64,000 bases of DNA from Marinomonas alcarazii (GCF_003208215.1 NZ_QKLW01000002.1:499577-563576), one strand, 5' to 3'; positions 18,591 to 29,183 are shown, numbered from the stretch's first letter. Made by a program: numbers and translations. The notes: a model not told the origin generated them from the sequence alone.

Positions 18591-18962
18591 GTTTACTGGA
18601 ACTCCACGTGCTGTGGCAGTGTAAACACCAACACCTAAAGACCCATTAACAAGCTGTCCTTGATTTCCAGAAAAGCCACCGTAAACATTAAACTGATAAC
18701 CCAAAATTGCATTAAAACCATTTCCAATTGCTCTTTTGAGCATATCAGATTTAAGCGGCCTTTCATCGATCTCATTTAGATATGAATGCCGTCCATCATT
18801 ATATTGGTTATAAGTGCCAGCTTGACTCATTGAATACATTGAATCAGTTTTTATAACTTTACACCCATCCACTGGATACAAGTCAGTGGTAAAAAAACCC
18901 AAAAAATCTGATGCTGATGCTGATGCTGAAAATAACATCAAAATAGCTAAGAAACGCTCCAT
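18576..18962 (-). CDS. Secreted small protein, weakly YbjQ-like, function unknown
   Basis: ATG 18962 is preceded by AAGGTGG; an upstream in-frame Met adds only MQGGI. The 128-residue product has a signal peptide (MERFLAILMLFSASASA) and a mature domain with three cysteines. The segment GNGFNAILGYQFNVYGG resembles the GANAVVG-type core of the YbjQ/DUF74 fold, and the final VPVNIICK strand fits, but the likeness is weak. The signal region has a short GCTGAT triplet run. It lies inside the repeat-bracketed island. Confidence 0.6.
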   Translation of the reverse strand: MERFLAILMLFSASASASDFLGFFTTDLYPVDGCKVIKTDSMYSMSQAGTYNQYNDGRHSYLNEIDERPLKSDMLKRAIGNGFNAILGYQFNVYGGFSGNQGQLVNGSLGVGVYTATARGVPVNIICK

Positions 18963-19067
18963 TATACCACCTTGCACTTTAATCCATTTTTAAGGGGCAA
19001 TAAAATAGCCGACTAAAACTAGGTATGCAATTACCAAAAGAGAATTTTTTATAGATGAAAATCAGAA

Positions 19068-19250
19068 GTAACCAAAAGGTCTCTTCTAGGGCTTTCGCCC
19101 AAACGTCTCATTCACATTGTTTAACATCACGTCTAGCAACACGACTTTTATCGTAAGGCATAGATTGGTTATGCTGCAGGAGAGAATCTTTCCGTTAATG
19201 ACCCTGAAACTCCATAGAGTCGCGCAACTTCGTCGCGTCGAAGGGGTAAC
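19068..19250 (+). repeat. Interspersed repeat copy, second part only
   Basis: GTAACCAAAAGGTCTCTTC, GGGCTTTCGCCCAAACGTCTC, CTTTTATCGTAAGGCATAG and CTCCATAGAGTCGCGCAAC match the copy at 17395-17565 in the same orientation and the copy at 20590-20770 inverted. The GC-rich first block is absent. Confidence 0.8.
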
Positions 19251-19308
19251 GCCCCTGTTCAACGGTGAGGGCTTCTTCCGAATCCGTTGCAACGCTTTGT
19301 TAAGTTGC

Positions 19309-20073
19309 TTATATGTAAAAATCAGCATTAGCCAACTCGACATTCGAACCCGACAGATCAACTATTTCACCACAGACCCACATTGGGTGCCCTTCATGAA
19401 GAAATTTTAACTTTGCGATATCCTTTTCTTTGCTAACCTCGATATATGTACCGAATAGTGGTCGTTCTGTATCTAGGCGAATTCTGTAACAGTCCTCTTT
19501 TTCAGTAATTCCTTTATATGCACATTTCCACTGTACTTTTAGACCAAAATAGCTTTTCTCTCGGTGCTCCTTATCAAAAGGTTTAGCGCTTGAGATATCT
19601 GCATCAATTTCCGTATAAGAAGGAGAAATATTGTATTCATCGACATCAAAAGGTGGTGGCGTGTCATATTCGTCAATACGCGCAAGAAAAGGATACATTT
19701 GATGCATAAAGTCTTTACTTGGACCGGAGGAAGAGTCTTCTTTTCTCGCAGAAAGCTCCACTGTATTACTGTCAATTTCTTTTACTGTAAGAAAAACCTT
19801 AGACTCTAACTCAGTAAGCCGGCTCTCGAAGTCTTCAACATTAAGATTCTGTTTTCCACTTTCCGGCTTCAAACTAAATATTGAGTAGAAAAGCGCAACG
19901 ATACAAGCAGCAACCTCTAATATAAGTCCTTTTACAAGCCACTCTCTTTCAGCCTCAGTTGGAGTACCGAAGCCAAGAAATACAACACCTAGAGTGCCTA
20001 GAACAGCTAAAGCAAAGAGAACAATGAATACCCAAAACAGTATCCATTTCATTAGTTGAGTTGATTTATCCAC
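19309..20073 (-). CDS. Two-helix membrane protein with C-terminal soluble domain, unknown
   Basis: The 254-residue product has two hydrophobic helices near the N-terminus (ILFWVFIVLFALAVLGTLGV and LILEVAACIVALFYSIF), a coiled-coil-like stretch (NVEDFESRLTELESKVFLTV), and a C-terminal domain of about 130 residues rich in charged and aromatic residues. I recognise no family. It is flanked by inverted repeat copies and preceded by a 16-bp palindrome, so it is likely part of the mobile or accessory segment. Confidence 0.6.
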   Translation of the reverse strand: MDKSTQLMKWILFWVFIVLFALAVLGTLGVVFLGFGTPTEAEREWLVKGLILEVAACIVALFYSIFSLKPESGKQNLNVEDFESRLTELESKVFLTVKEIDSNTVELSARKEDSSSGPSKDFMHQMYPFLARIDEYDTPPPFDVDEYNISPSYTEIDADISSAKPFDKEHREKSYFGLKVQWKCAYKGITEKEDCYRIRLDTERPLFGTYIEVSKEKDIAKLKFLHEGHPMWVCGEIVDLSGSNVELANADFYI

Positions 20074-20102
20074 ATTTCCTCTATTGAACTTAACATTTTG
20101 TT

Positions 20103-20118
20103 AATGCGCATGCGCATT
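20103..20118. promoter_or_regulatory. 16-bp perfect palindrome upstream of the membrane protein gene
   Basis: AATGCGCATGCGCATT is self-complementary and lies about 30 bp before the start codon at 20073, a position suited to an operator. Confidence 0.4.
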
Positions 20119-20589
20119 TACACAGATTGGAAACCTTCTTAATATTACTATAAGTCACTGACTCTAAAACCATAAATAGAGATATCAACAAAAGTTAAAA
20201 CAGGAAAAACGAGCATGCGTGTTATTCCTTTTATCTAGAGCGAGTTATTTCTACACTGTAGATTCTTATTCATTGATATTAGAGGACTTTCTTACTTACC
20301 TCCAGCACAAAACGCGCACAACCAGTTTATTTAAAATGGTTAAACGAGCAAAAATGCCTTCATCTCAAAAATAGACTGTATATCCACCCATAAATTGTGT
20401 TTTAAATTTCATCCAAAAATAAAGCCGGTATCACGTCAAATAGTATCTACCTAACCTATAAAAAATGATTCCCGCCTTCGCGGGCACTTGTCCCCTTGTG
20501 GGAAATGGCTTGCACCGGGTACGATGAAATCGGCGGATCACGGTCGTACCTCCCTCATCCGCCCTACAAAAACCAGCATCACACATGAA

Positions 20590-20950
20590 GTCAGTTCGAC
20601 GCGACGAAGTTGCGCGCCCCTATGGAGTTTCAGGGTCAGTTAAAAAACCCCTCCCCTCCACCAACAAAAACAATCTATGCCTTACGGTAAAAATCGTGTT
20701 GCTAGACGTGATGTTTAATAATGTGAATGAGACGTTTGGGCGATAGCCCGATAAAGCGAATTTTTGGTAAGTTTTGTGGATCTGGACAAAAGTTACCCGC
20801 TCAGCTTTTTCCTGAATTAAAAAGCGGAATAAACCTGCAGCTCGGAGCTATTGAGAAGTAACAAATATCCTTTAAAACCCAAAGAAATAACCCCATCCTA
20901 ACCTTCCCCTTGAAGAAAGGGGAAGGAACTAGCCCGCTCAGCAGAGCGGA
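20590..20950 (-). repeat. Interspersed repeat copy, inverted (right bracket of island)
   Basis: Read on the minus strand this matches the whole 17218-17570 copy: GC-rich block, GGGTAACTTTTGTCC part, GGGCTATCGCCCAAACGTCTC, then TACCGTAAGGCATAGATTG and the CTCCATAGGGGCGCGCAAC end. The rest of the gene-free region 20074-21003 holds a short CTTCGCGGGCACTTGTCCCC segment near 20475 and nothing coding that I can support. Confidence 0.8.
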
Positions 20951-21003
20951 ACCAAGCTTGCAAGCTAGGAATCGCTGAGAAGTAACTATTTGACCTTATA
21001 AAA

Positions 21004-21029
21004 ACAAAAAAAGAGGCCGAGGCCTCTTT
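21004..21029 (-). terminator. Rho-independent terminator of mrp-dcd
   Basis: AAAGAGGCC and GGCCTCTTT form a 9-bp stem with a two-base loop, followed on the minus strand by a T-run. Confidence 0.88.
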
Positions 21030-21050
21030 CTAGTCGATCTTAAAAAAGAT

Positions 21051-21638
21051 CTAAGATTTATCACCGGAAATCCGGCTACCCACCGCGGAGGTCTGGTCTT
21101 TATACTTAGCGTTATCACGTTTGTTGTAAGGACGATCCGCAGAACCCGACATGGTTTCGAAGTTGATGGCACCGATGGTCATGCCCGGACTTAGGGCGAT
21201 GGGTAGTTTGCCGCCGTTGAGGAATTCTAGAACGATGCCGCCGCTCCAACCTGGGTCGATGCGGTGTGCGGTGACGTGAACCATTAAGCCAAGGCGTGCC
21301 AAGGAAGAACGTCCATCCAGCCAACCAACTAGGTTGTCAGGTACAGTGACAGATTCTTTGGTGACGCCAAGTACGAGTTCGCCCGGATGGATGAAGAAAG
21401 GTTTGCCGTCTTCGACAAGAATTTCTTCACTCATGACAGATTCGATGACTTTGCTTAAATCAGCCTTTGAGCTGCTTAGGTCAAGGTAAGGCGCTGGGTG
21501 ACCTTGGAAAACACGGAACGAGTTGCCCAATCGTAAATCAACAGAAACACCGCTGATGACGCTGTTGTCAGGGCGCGGTTCGATCACAATGGAACCTTCG
21601 TCTAGGGCTTTAATTATATCTCGGTCACACAAACGCAT
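21051..21638 (-). CDS. dcd: dCTP deaminase
   Basis: The 195-residue protein matches bacterial Dcd in length and motifs: [12 protein letters not shown] at the N-terminus, [10 protein letters not shown] (about residue 110), and the active-site region [18 protein letters not shown] with the catalytic Glu. It deaminates dCTP to dUTP, feeding dTMP synthesis, as a trimer in the cytoplasm. It lies 9 bp after mrp and shares its transcript, a linkage common in gammaproteobacteria, as is the closeness to metG. Confidence 0.95.
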   Translation of the reverse strand: MRLCDRDIIKALDEGSIVIEPRPDNSVISGVSVDLRLGNSFRVFQGHPAPYLDLSSSKADLSKVIESVMSEEILVEDGKPFFIHPGELVLGVTKESVTVPDNLVGWLDGRSSLARLGLMVHVTAHRIDPGWSGGIVLEFLNGGKLPIALSPGMTIGAINFETMSGSADRPYNKRDNAKYKDQTSAVGSRISGDKS

Positions 21639-21647
21639 TACTTTTCC

Positions 21648-22718
21648 TCAATCGTCACTCATGCCAATAATAGGCATCGCTGTTTGTTCATTTTGCTGGG
21701 ATGCAAGGGTAGCACCAAGCTTGCGAGCAATCGACTGATAAATGCCTGCAGTATCACTTTCGGGTGCATTTACCACGATTGGTCGGCCTGCATCGCTCTG
21801 TTCGCGGATCGCTAGGCTTAGTGGCAGTTTACCTAATACATTGACATCGTATTCTTTGGCTAGGCTCGCGCCGCCTTCGTCGCCAAAAATGGCTTCATGA
21901 TGACCGCAATTAGAACAAATATGCGTGGACATGTTTTCAACCACGCCCAACACTGGAATTTTCACCTTGTTGAACATTTCTATGCCACGACGAGCATCAA
22001 GCAGTGCGATGTCTTGAGGCGTGGTAACAATAACAGAACCCGCCACGGGGACTTTTTGCGCCAGCGTCAGTTGAATGTCGCCTGTACCAGGTGGCATGTC
22101 GATAAATAGGTAATCAAGGTTATCCCAATCGGTTTGCGTTAGGATCTGCATCAAGGCACCAGTCACCATTGGGCCGCGCCATGCAACAGGCGTGTCTTTG
22201 GTGGTTAGAAATGCCATGGACATCACTTGCACACCAAATGCCGTTGGTGGAATAAAGAATTTCTCGTCACGAACTTGTGGGCGAGTGCCCTCTTCAAACC
22301 CTAGCAACATACCTTGGCTTGGGCCATAGATATCGGCATCCAAGATACCGACACGAGCGCCCTCTTTTGCCATAGCAAGAGCAAGGTTAACCGTGGTGGT
22401 GGACTTGCCCACGCCACCTTTGCCAGACGCTACGGCGATGATATTTTTCACGCCTTTCATGCCTGGAATGCTGCCTTGTGTGGCTTGGCTTTTAACTTGA
22501 AAGTCGATGTCTAACACCAAGTTACGAGAATCGCCCAAGAGTTCTTTGATCTTGGCTTCTAGTTGAGCTTGTTGTTTTTGCGCAGGATAGGCGAGCGTTA
22601 AAGTGACATGAACTCGGCTGTCGTCTGCAACAACATTCCAAACAGCACCATAAGGTTGGCCGCTGTTGTCGTCGATTAGGGTTTCTAAAGTCGCCTGTAG
22701 TTGGGCATCAGTTAGCAT
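21648..22718 (-). CDS. mrp: Mrp/ApbC iron-sulfur cluster carrier ATPase
   Basis: The 356-residue protein has an N-terminal DUF59/MIP18-like domain (residues 1-85), then a deviant P-loop SGKGGVGKSTTTVNLAL (about 103-119) and a CxxC cluster-binding motif in HICSNCGHHE (about 266-275). It binds and transfers Fe-S clusters to apoproteins as a dimer. It is divergent from metG, 241 bp away, as in E. coli. Confidence 0.95.
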   Translation of the reverse strand: MLTDAQLQATLETLIDDNSGQPYGAVWNVVADDSRVHVTLTLAYPAQKQQAQLEAKIKELLGDSRNLVLDIDFQVKSQATQGSIPGMKGVKNIIAVASGKGGVGKSTTTVNLALAMAKEGARVGILDADIYGPSQGMLLGFEEGTRPQVRDEKFFIPPTAFGVQVMSMAFLTTKDTPVAWRGPMVTGALMQILTQTDWDNLDYLFIDMPPGTGDIQLTLAQKVPVAGSVIVTTPQDIALLDARRGIEMFNKVKIPVLGVVENMSTHICSNCGHHEAIFGDEGGASLAKEYDVNVLGKLPLSLAIREQSDAGRPIVVNAPESDTAGIYQSIARKLGATLASQQNEQTAMPIIGMSDD

Positions 22719-22959
22719 GGGGGCTCCTAGTTAGGCGTATTTTAAAGAGTGTTTATTTTATAACGTTGAGCCAAGTGTGGGGGCAAATTGCAGAAAAGCA
22801 AGACTTGGAACGCAGACTAGCGCTTGCACACGCGGGATTGGGACTTATAATGTCGCTTTTCTAAGACTATCTATCCTTTAGGCGCTTTATTCATTCGTCA
22901 TCTGTGCCTATTTATTGATAGAATACCCGACCTTTTTTAATCCAGTAGGCTTATCAAAA

Positions 22960-25011
22960 ATGGCACAAACGCAACGCAAAATTTTAGTCACCAGCGCCCT
23001 TCCTTATGCAAATGGTTCTATCCATTTAGGGCATATGCTGGAGCACATCCAAACCGATATCTGGGTGCGTTTTCAAAAAATGCGCGGCCATATTTGTACA
23101 GCAGTGTGTGCGGATGATGCACACGGCACGGCGATTATGATTAAAGCCGCGCAAAATGGCATTACATCAGAAGAGTTAATCGAGGGTGTTCGCCAAGAAC
23201 ACATGACGGACTTTAACGACTTCTTGATTGGTTATGATAACTATCATTCCACGCATTCTGAAGAAAACCGTGAGTTCTCAAACAGCATTTACAAAGCCCT
23301 TCGTGATAATGGCAAAATCGCTGTTCGCTCTATCGTACAAGCGTACGATCCAGAAAAAGAAATGTTCCTAGCTGACCGTTTCATCAAAGGAACGTGTCCT
23401 AAGTGTAAAGCAGAAGACCAATACGGCGACAACTGTGAAGTCTGTTCTGCGACTTACACGCCAATGGAAATGATCAATCCGCGCTCTGTCTACTCTGGCG
23501 CGACACCGATCGAAAAAGACTCTGAGCACTATTTCTTTAAATTGCCAGACTTCCAAGATTTCCTAGCAAAATGGACCCGCAGCGGCACCTTACAGGACCA
23601 AGTAGCTAACAAGCTATCTGAATGGTTAGATTCTGGTTTGAAAGAATGGGACATCAGCCGCGACGCACCTTATTTTGGTTTTGAAATCCCAGATGCACCG
23701 GGCAAATATTTCTATGTTTGGCTAGATGCACCAATCGGTTACATGGCGAGCTTTAAAAACCTGTGTGATCGCACTGAAGGTCTAGAGTTTGATGATTACT
23801 GGGCGAAAGATTCCGACGCCGAGCTTTATCATTTTATCGGTAAAGACATTATCAACTTCCACGCGTTGTTCTGGCCTGCCATGTTAGATTGTGCTGGCTA
23901 CCGCACACCAACAGCGGTGAACGCACACGGTTATGTAACCGTTGACGGTGAGAAAATGTCTAAATCGCGCGGCACCTTTATTAAAGCGCGCACTTACTTG
24001 AAGCATTTGGATCCGCAATACTTGCGTTACTACTACGCTGCCAAGCTGAACTCTCGTGTTGACGATATCGATCTTAGCCTAAGTGATTTCTTGCAACGCG
24101 TGAACTCTGACGTGGTTGGTAAAGTCGTTAACATTGCTAGCCGTACAGCCAGCTTCATCAACAAGAAATTCGATGGCCAATTAGCCAGCGAAGTGAGCGA
24201 AGCGCAAATGATCCAATCTTTCGTTGATGCAGGCGATGTTATTGCTGAGCACTTTGAAAGCCGCGAGTACGGTAAAGCCATTCGTGAAATCATGCGTCTT
24301 GCTGACGTGGCGAACGAATACATTGCACTTCAAGCACCTTGGGTATTGGCAAAAGACGAAGCAACTTTACCGAAAGTTCAGGATGTTTGTACCGTTGCCT
24401 TGAACCTATTCAGCATATTGGCAACTTACCTGAAACCGGTTCTACCAAACATGGTTGCTGACGCAGAAGCTTTCCTTGATAAAGAGCTAACATGGGACAA
24501 CCGCAGCGAATTGTTGTTTGGTCGAACTGTGAATAAGTTCAAACCGTTAATGGGTCGTATTGAGCAAACTCAAATAGATGCCATTATCGAAGAAGGCAAG
24601 CTAGAAGCCGCGGCGGAAGCAGCTGCAAAAGAAGCAGCGCAACCGACTCAAGTAGAAACGGAACTAAGCAAAGAACCTATTGAGGCGGAAATTAACTTTG
24701 ATGATTTCGCTAAAGTAGATTTGCGCATTGCTTTGATCGTTAAAGCCGAGCACGTTGAAAAAGCCAATAAGCTGCTAAAACTGACGTTAGACATTGGTGG
24801 TGAAACACGCACTGTGTTCTCTGGCATTAAGTCTGCTTATAAGCCAGAAGACTTAGAAGGCAAGCACACGGTGATGGTGGCGAACCTTGCACCACGCAAG
24901 ATGAAGTTTGGCATGTCCGAAGGCATGGTATTAGCGGCAGGTCCAGGTGGTGAAGAAATTTACCTACTAGAGCCTCACGCTGGCGCAAAACCTGGCCAAC
25001 GAGTCATGTAA
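22960..25011 (+). CDS. metG: Methionyl-tRNA synthetase
   Basis: ATG 22960 fits the family N-terminus ([19 protein letters not shown]); earlier in-frame codons add 15 atypical residues. The 683-residue class I enzyme has the HIGH motif as HLGH, a zinc knuckle ([17 protein letters not shown], about residues 144-160), KMSKS in EKMSKSRG (about 333) and a C-terminal tRNA-binding OB-fold domain (about 583-683). A low-complexity linker of alternating A, E and K joins the last domain. It charges methionine on initiator and elongator tRNA. Confidence 0.97.
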   Translation: MAQTQRKILVTSALPYANGSIHLGHMLEHIQTDIWVRFQKMRGHICTAVCADDAHGTAIMIKAAQNGITSEELIEGVRQEHMTDFNDFLIGYDNYHSTHSEENREFSNSIYKALRDNGKIAVRSIVQAYDPEKEMFLADRFIKGTCPKCKAEDQYGDNCEVCSATYTPMEMINPRSVYSGATPIEKDSEHYFFKLPDFQDFLAKWTRSGTLQDQVANKLSEWLDSGLKEWDISRDAPYFGFEIPDAPGKYFYVWLDAPIGYMASFKNLCDRTEGLEFDDYWAKDSDAELYHFIGKDIINFHALFWPAMLDCAGYRTPTAVNAHGYVTVDGEKMSKSRGTFIKARTYLKHLDPQYLRYYYAAKLNSRVDDIDLSLSDFLQRVNSDVVGKVVNIASRTASFINKKFDGQLASEVSEAQMIQSFVDAGDVIAEHFESREYGKAIREIMRLADVANEYIALQAPWVLAKDEATLPKVQDVCTVALNLFSILATYLKPVLPNMVADAEAFLDKELTWDNRSELLFGRTVNKFKPLMGRIEQTQIDAIIEEGKLEAAAEAAAKEAAQPTQVETELSKEPIEAEINFDDFAKVDLRIALIVKAEHVEKANKLLKLTLDIGGETRTVFSGIKSAYKPEDLEGKHTVMVANLAPRKMKFGMSEGMVLAAGPGGEEIYLLEPHAGAKPGQRVM

Positions 25012-25054
25012 GCCACAAAACACCGGCTTAAACAGCCAAAACAAGCAATGCAAA

Positions 25055-25105
25055 CCAATGCTCACCTTAGTAAATAAGAAAGATTCTTAATAAGGTGAGC
25101 ATTGG
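25055..25105 (+). promoter_or_regulatory. Long perfect hairpin between metG and rnfA
   Basis: CCAATGCTCACCTTA and TAAGGTGAGCATTGG pair over 15 bp. The loop contains a second small stem TAAGAA/TTCTTA. No T-run follows, so simple termination is doubtful; mRNA processing or stability are alternatives. Confidence 0.6.
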
Positions 25106-25293
25106 CATTAATATAGAAACATAAATCGAAATTATATAAGCGTAACCTATTATCTATATACTTAATCGGACTAAAAATGCGAGATTTTTAGCTTTGTTAG
25201 TTATAAGCAGATTGGTATAGTTACGCTCACAGATGCTTTTTCTCTTAAGGTATCTAAAACCACATAATATTCACCGCATACTTTGGATTTGAG

Positions 25294-25875
25294 ATGACTG
25301 AATATCTCCTGATACTGGTCAGTACTATTCTGGTTAACAACTTTGTACTGGTGCAGTTTTTGGGCCTGTGCCCTTTTATGGGCGTGTCCGGGAAACTAGA
25401 AACCTCGATTGGCATGGCAATGGCGACAACCTTTGTTTTAACCTTGTCGAGCCTATGCAGTTACCTGACTTATACCTACATACTTCAGCCATTTGGTCTT
25501 GAATACCTACAAACTATTTCTTTTATCTTGGTCATCGCTGTTGTTGTACAGTTCACTGAAATGGTGGTTCATAAAACCAGCCCTCTGCTTTATAGAGTAT
25601 TGGGGATTTTCTTACCTCTTATCACCACAAACTGCGCGGTATTAGGGGTGGCATTACAAAACATCAGCAAACAGAATGGCTTTGTTGAATCGATTCTTTA
25701 TGGTTTTGGTGCGGCCGTTGGTTTCTCTTTCGTACTGATTCTATTCTCTGCCATGCGTGAACGTATTAACGTGGCGGACGTGCCAACTGTCTTTAAAGGC
25801 TCTGCTATTGGCATGGTTACCGCTGGCTTGATGGCACTTGCTTTCATGGGCTTCACCGCCCTTGTACAGATTTAG
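25294..25875 (+). CDS. rnfA: Rnf/Rsx complex subunit A
   Basis: The 193-residue integral membrane protein has six hydrophobic segments and the family opening [21 protein letters not shown], with [12 protein letters not shown] (about residue 115). RnfA pairs with RnfE in inverted topology to form the ion and electron channel of the ferredoxin:NAD oxidoreductase; in E. coli the homologous Rsx complex keeps SoxR reduced. It starts the six-gene operon rnfABCDGE, with nth following. Confidence 0.96.
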   Translation: MTEYLLILVSTILVNNFVLVQFLGLCPFMGVSGKLETSIGMAMATTFVLTLSSLCSYLTYTYILQPFGLEYLQTISFILVIAVVVQFTEMVVHKTSPLLYRVLGIFLPLITTNCAVLGVALQNISKQNGFVESILYGFGAAVGFSFVLILFSAMRERINVADVPTVFKGSAIGMVTAGLMALAFMGFTALVQI

Positions 25876-25884
25876 GAGCTGGCC

Positions 25885-26481
25885 ATGTTGACTGTTTTGC
25901 TCGCTATCGGAATCTTAGTACTTCTTTCGCTTATCTTTGGCGCTATTTTGGGTTATGCCAATGTACGTTTTCACGTGGAAGGCGACCCAATCGTCGATCA
26001 GATCGACGCCCTTCTACCACAAACCCAGTGTGGTCAGTGTGGTCATCCGGGTTGTCGCCCTTACGCCGAGGCCATTGCTAACGGTGAAGCGATCAACCAT
26101 TGCCCACCTGGCGGACAAAGCACCATCCAGGCCTTGGCCGATTTATTAGATGTGGAAGCGGTGCCACTAGACGGCGATCACGGCACAGAAAGCGCAAAAC
26201 GCGTTGCGGTTATTCGTGAAGACGAGTGCATCGGTTGCACCAAGTGCATTCAGGCGTGTCCTGTGGATGCGATTTTAGGCGCAGCAAAACAAATGCACAC
26301 TGTTATTGCAGATGAATGCACAGGCTGTGACCTGTGTGTCGAACCTTGCCCGGTAGATTGTATTGATATGGTAGAAATCGGCGTGACAGCGAAAACTTGG
26401 TCTTGGGACAAACCGCAGGGTATTGCGGCGACTTCATTAGATATTATTGCCACCGACCGCCAAGCGGAGGTTGCACACTGA
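25885..26481 (+). CDS. rnfB: Rnf/Rsx complex subunit B, Fe-S protein
   Basis: The 198-residue protein has an N-terminal membrane anchor, a first four-cysteine cluster site ([16 protein letters not shown] with a later Cys, about residues 50-75), and two 4Fe-4S ferredoxin motifs, [16 protein letters not shown] and [16 protein letters not shown]. It passes electrons into the Rnf complex at the cytoplasmic face. It lies 9 bp after rnfA, and its stop overlaps the rnfC start (TGATG). Confidence 0.96.
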   Translation: MLTVLLAIGILVLLSLIFGAILGYANVRFHVEGDPIVDQIDALLPQTQCGQCGHPGCRPYAEAIANGEAINHCPPGGQSTIQALADLLDVEAVPLDGDHGTESAKRVAVIREDECIGCTKCIQACPVDAILGAAKQMHTVIADECTGCDLCVEPCPVDCIDMVEIGVTAKTWSWDKPQGIAATSLDIIATDRQAEVAH

Positions 26482-29183
26482 TGCGAACAGAAAAACCACA
26501 AACAGCGAAAGTTTTCTCTTTTCATGGCGGCATTCATCCGCCAGAAAATAAAGCGCAATCTTTGCAATTACCCTTAGGCAAACCAAGTTTACCGAGCGAG
26601 CTTATTTTACCCCTTGGCCAACACATAGGCCAAAGCTCTCGACCATTAGTCAAAGTCGGCGATAAGGTACTAAAAGGCGAAACTATCGCCATTAATAATG
26701 GCTTTTTAAGCAGCTTTTTACACGCGCCAACCTCTGGCACCATTACTGCGATAGAAGAACGCCTGATTGCTCACCCATCAGGGTTAAGTGACCTTTGTAT
26801 TGTCCTTACGCCAGATGGTAACGAAACATGGACCGACCTCGAGCCACTAAACAATTGGCAAGACATCAGTAAAACAGACGTTCTGGCTTATCTGTCTGAA
26901 ATGGGCATTGTTGGCATGGGCGGTGCGGGCTTTCCGACACAAGTCAAACTGCAAGGCGCACACAAGAATCCTCTCACGCATTTTATTATTAACGCGGCAG
27001 AATGTGAGCCTTACATCACTGCCGATGACATGCTGATCCGTGAAAAGACCTTAGAACTGGTTGCTGGCATCGAGATACTGCAACACCTTGTTGAAGCTGA
27101 AAATGTAATCATTGGCATTGAAGACAATAAGCCCACTGCCATTGCTGCTTTAAAAACAGTACTTACTCAGCGCAATAGCGACATTCAATTAGCCGTTGTG
27201 CCGACGAAATACCCTTCTGGCGGTGAAAAGCAGTTAATTCAGCTGTTAACAGGCAAAGAAGTTCCAAGTGGACAATATCCAGCCGACATCGGCGTGCTAT
27301 GCCAAAACGTCGGTACTTGTGTCGCAATTCACGATGCCATTACTCAGGGCAAACCGTTAATTTCACGCTTTACCACATTGACTGGCGACGCGCTAAAAAG
27401 CCCACAAAACGTCGAAGTGCTGTTCGGTACGCCCGTCGCGCACCTATTAGAATACGCCGATTATGAATCTAAAAAGCTCAGCCGCTTAATCATGGGTGGT
27501 CCAATGATGGGCTACACCCTAGATTCAGCTGCGGTGCCAATAGTGAAAACCAGTAACTGCATCTTGGCTGCCAGCAAAAAAGAGCTGCCTGCGCCAGCAC
27601 CCGAACAAGCTTGCATCCGTTGTGGAATGTGCGAACAAGCTTGCCCTGCGAGCTTGTTGCCTCAGCAACTGCTTTGGTTCAGTAAAAGCCAAGAGTTCGA
27701 AAAAGCCGAACACCACAACTTATTCGACTGCATCGAATGTGGCGCTTGTTCTTATGTTTGCCCAAGTAGCATTCCTTTAGTGCAGTATTATCGCCACTCC
27801 AAGAGCAGCATTCGTGAAGCCCGTGAAGCCAATGTAAAAGCAGACTTAGCTAAGCAACGCTTTGAAGCACGTAAAGCTCGCCAAGACGCAGAAGCCGCGG
27901 AAAAAGAAGCGAAGCGCCTTGCTCGTCAGAAAGCAACGACCAACAAGGCTACCGATGCGAAAAAAGCCGCACCAGCAAAAGCGACTCCTACGGCTGCCGC
28001 TGCGCCTGCAACTAACGACGAATCGAAAAAGCTCAAAGTGGATATCGCCATTGGCAAATCCAAATTGAAGAAGCTACAAAAACAGCTGCTTGAAGCGCAA
28101 GAAAACGAACACGTGGAAGAGATCAGCAACTTGCAGCTGCAAGTGACTGATCAAGAAAAAGCTATTGCTGCACTTGAAGAACAATTGGCTAAAACGCCTA
28201 GCGCAGCACCAGCTGCTCCAGCCGCCAACACAGAAAAAGCCACTCCAGCACCAGTAAGTGACGAGCTGAAAAAAGCCAAAGTTGATGTGGCTTTGATTGG
28301 CGTAAAACTGAAAAAACTACAGAAGCAACTTGTCGAGACACCTGATGATCAGGAACTGAAAGACAAGATTGCAGCTTTTGAAGCTGACCTGAAAGCCGCT
28401 CAAGACATAGTTAGCAAGCTCAGCAGCAATGCTCAATCAAGCACGAATGCGACAGCAGCTGAACCAAAAGCCGTAATGAGCGATGAATTGAAAAAGCTGA
28501 AAATCGATGCAGCCATCGCGAAAGCCGCGGTAAAAAAAGTCGAAAAAGCCCTTAAAAAAGCGGAAGAGATTAAAGCACCTGAAGCCGACGCTATTCGCCA
28601 ACAGCTAAAAGAAGCACAACAGCGCGCCGACGAACTGGAAAAAGCATTAGCCAATCCAGAAACAGCAGCGCCCAAAGCGGCTCCAGAAAAAGCAGCACCA
28701 ACCGCTGAAAATACGGATGCCGAGGCCGCGAAGAAGCGCAAAATCGATCTCGCTATCGCCAAAGCCGGTATCAAAAAAGCAGAGAAAAACATTCAGCTTT
28801 TAAAAGACCAAGGCAAAGAGGAAAGCGAGATAGAGGCATCAGAATGGCCTAAAAAGCTTATTGAAGCACAACAAAAGCTAGCCGCTCTTGAAGCTGAAGA
28901 AGGCGCGCCTGCTCCAGTAGAGAAAACAGCGGAGCCGGTTGCGAACAGCGAAGCCAAAGCCGAACCAGAAATGGATTTGGCAACGCAGATTAAAAAAGAG
29001 AAAGTCGCCGTTGCCTTAGCCAAAGCGCAAATAAATAAACTGAATAAGCGTTTAGAAAGCACGCCAGAAGAAGCAGAAAGCATTAAACAAGAGATTGCGG
29101 CTACCGAGCAACGTCTGCAAAGCGCCGAAGCCTTGTTAGAAAAACTTATTCATTCGCAAACCAACATGCAAGAGAATCGTTAA
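26481..29183 (+). CDS. rnfC: Rnf/Rsx complex subunit C with long repetitive C-terminal tail
   Basis: ATG 26481 overlaps the rnfB stop by one base. The 900-residue product has the NADH/FMN-binding RnfC core (GMGGAGFPTQVKL, about residue 145), two 4Fe-4S motifs, CIRCGMCEQACP and CIECGACSYVCPS (about 375-425), and then about 450 residues of Ala/Lys/Glu-rich sequence. This tail repeats a unit with a core like KLKVDIAIGKSKLKKLQKQL at least five times, predicting coiled coil. E. coli RsxC also has a repetitive tail but is shorter (about 740 residues). Confidence 0.95.
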   Translation: MRTEKPQTAKVFSFHGGIHPPENKAQSLQLPLGKPSLPSELILPLGQHIGQSSRPLVKVGDKVLKGETIAINNGFLSSFLHAPTSGTITAIEERLIAHPSGLSDLCIVLTPDGNETWTDLEPLNNWQDISKTDVLAYLSEMGIVGMGGAGFPTQVKLQGAHKNPLTHFIINAAECEPYITADDMLIREKTLELVAGIEILQHLVEAENVIIGIEDNKPTAIAALKTVLTQRNSDIQLAVVPTKYPSGGEKQLIQLLTGKEVPSGQYPADIGVLCQNVGTCVAIHDAITQGKPLISRFTTLTGDALKSPQNVEVLFGTPVAHLLEYADYESKKLSRLIMGGPMMGYTLDSAAVPIVKTSNCILAASKKELPAPAPEQACIRCGMCEQACPASLLPQQLLWFSKSQEFEKAEHHNLFDCIECGACSYVCPSSIPLVQYYRHSKSSIREAREANVKADLAKQRFEARKARQDAEAAEKEAKRLARQKATTNKATDAKKAAPAKATPTAAAAPATNDESKKLKVDIAIGKSKLKKLQKQLLEAQENEHVEEISNLQLQVTDQEKAIAALEEQLAKTPSAAPAAPAANTEKATPAPVSDELKKAKVDVALIGVKLKKLQKQLVETPDDQELKDKIAAFEADLKAAQDIVSKLSSNAQSSTNATAAEPKAVMSDELKKLKIDAAIAKAAVKKVEKALKKAEEIKAPEADAIRQQLKEAQQRADELEKALANPETAAPKAAPEKAAPTAENTDAEAAKKRKIDLAIAKAGIKKAEKNIQLLKDQGKEESEIEASEWPKKLIEAQQKLAALEAEEGAPAPVEKTAEPVANSEAKAEPEMDLATQIKKEKVAVALAKAQINKLNKRLESTPEEAESIKQEIAATEQRLQSAEALLEKLIHSQTNMQENR

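Noticed and set aside
20074..21003. Possible small genes in the region upstream of dcd
   Set aside because: Only repeats and short low-quality frames are seen, with no plausible start or protein composition.
27862..29083. Several open frames on both strands across the rnfC tail
   Set aside because: They are shadows created by the Ala/Lys/Glu-rich repetitive coding sequence; none has a ribosome-binding site or a protein-like sequence.
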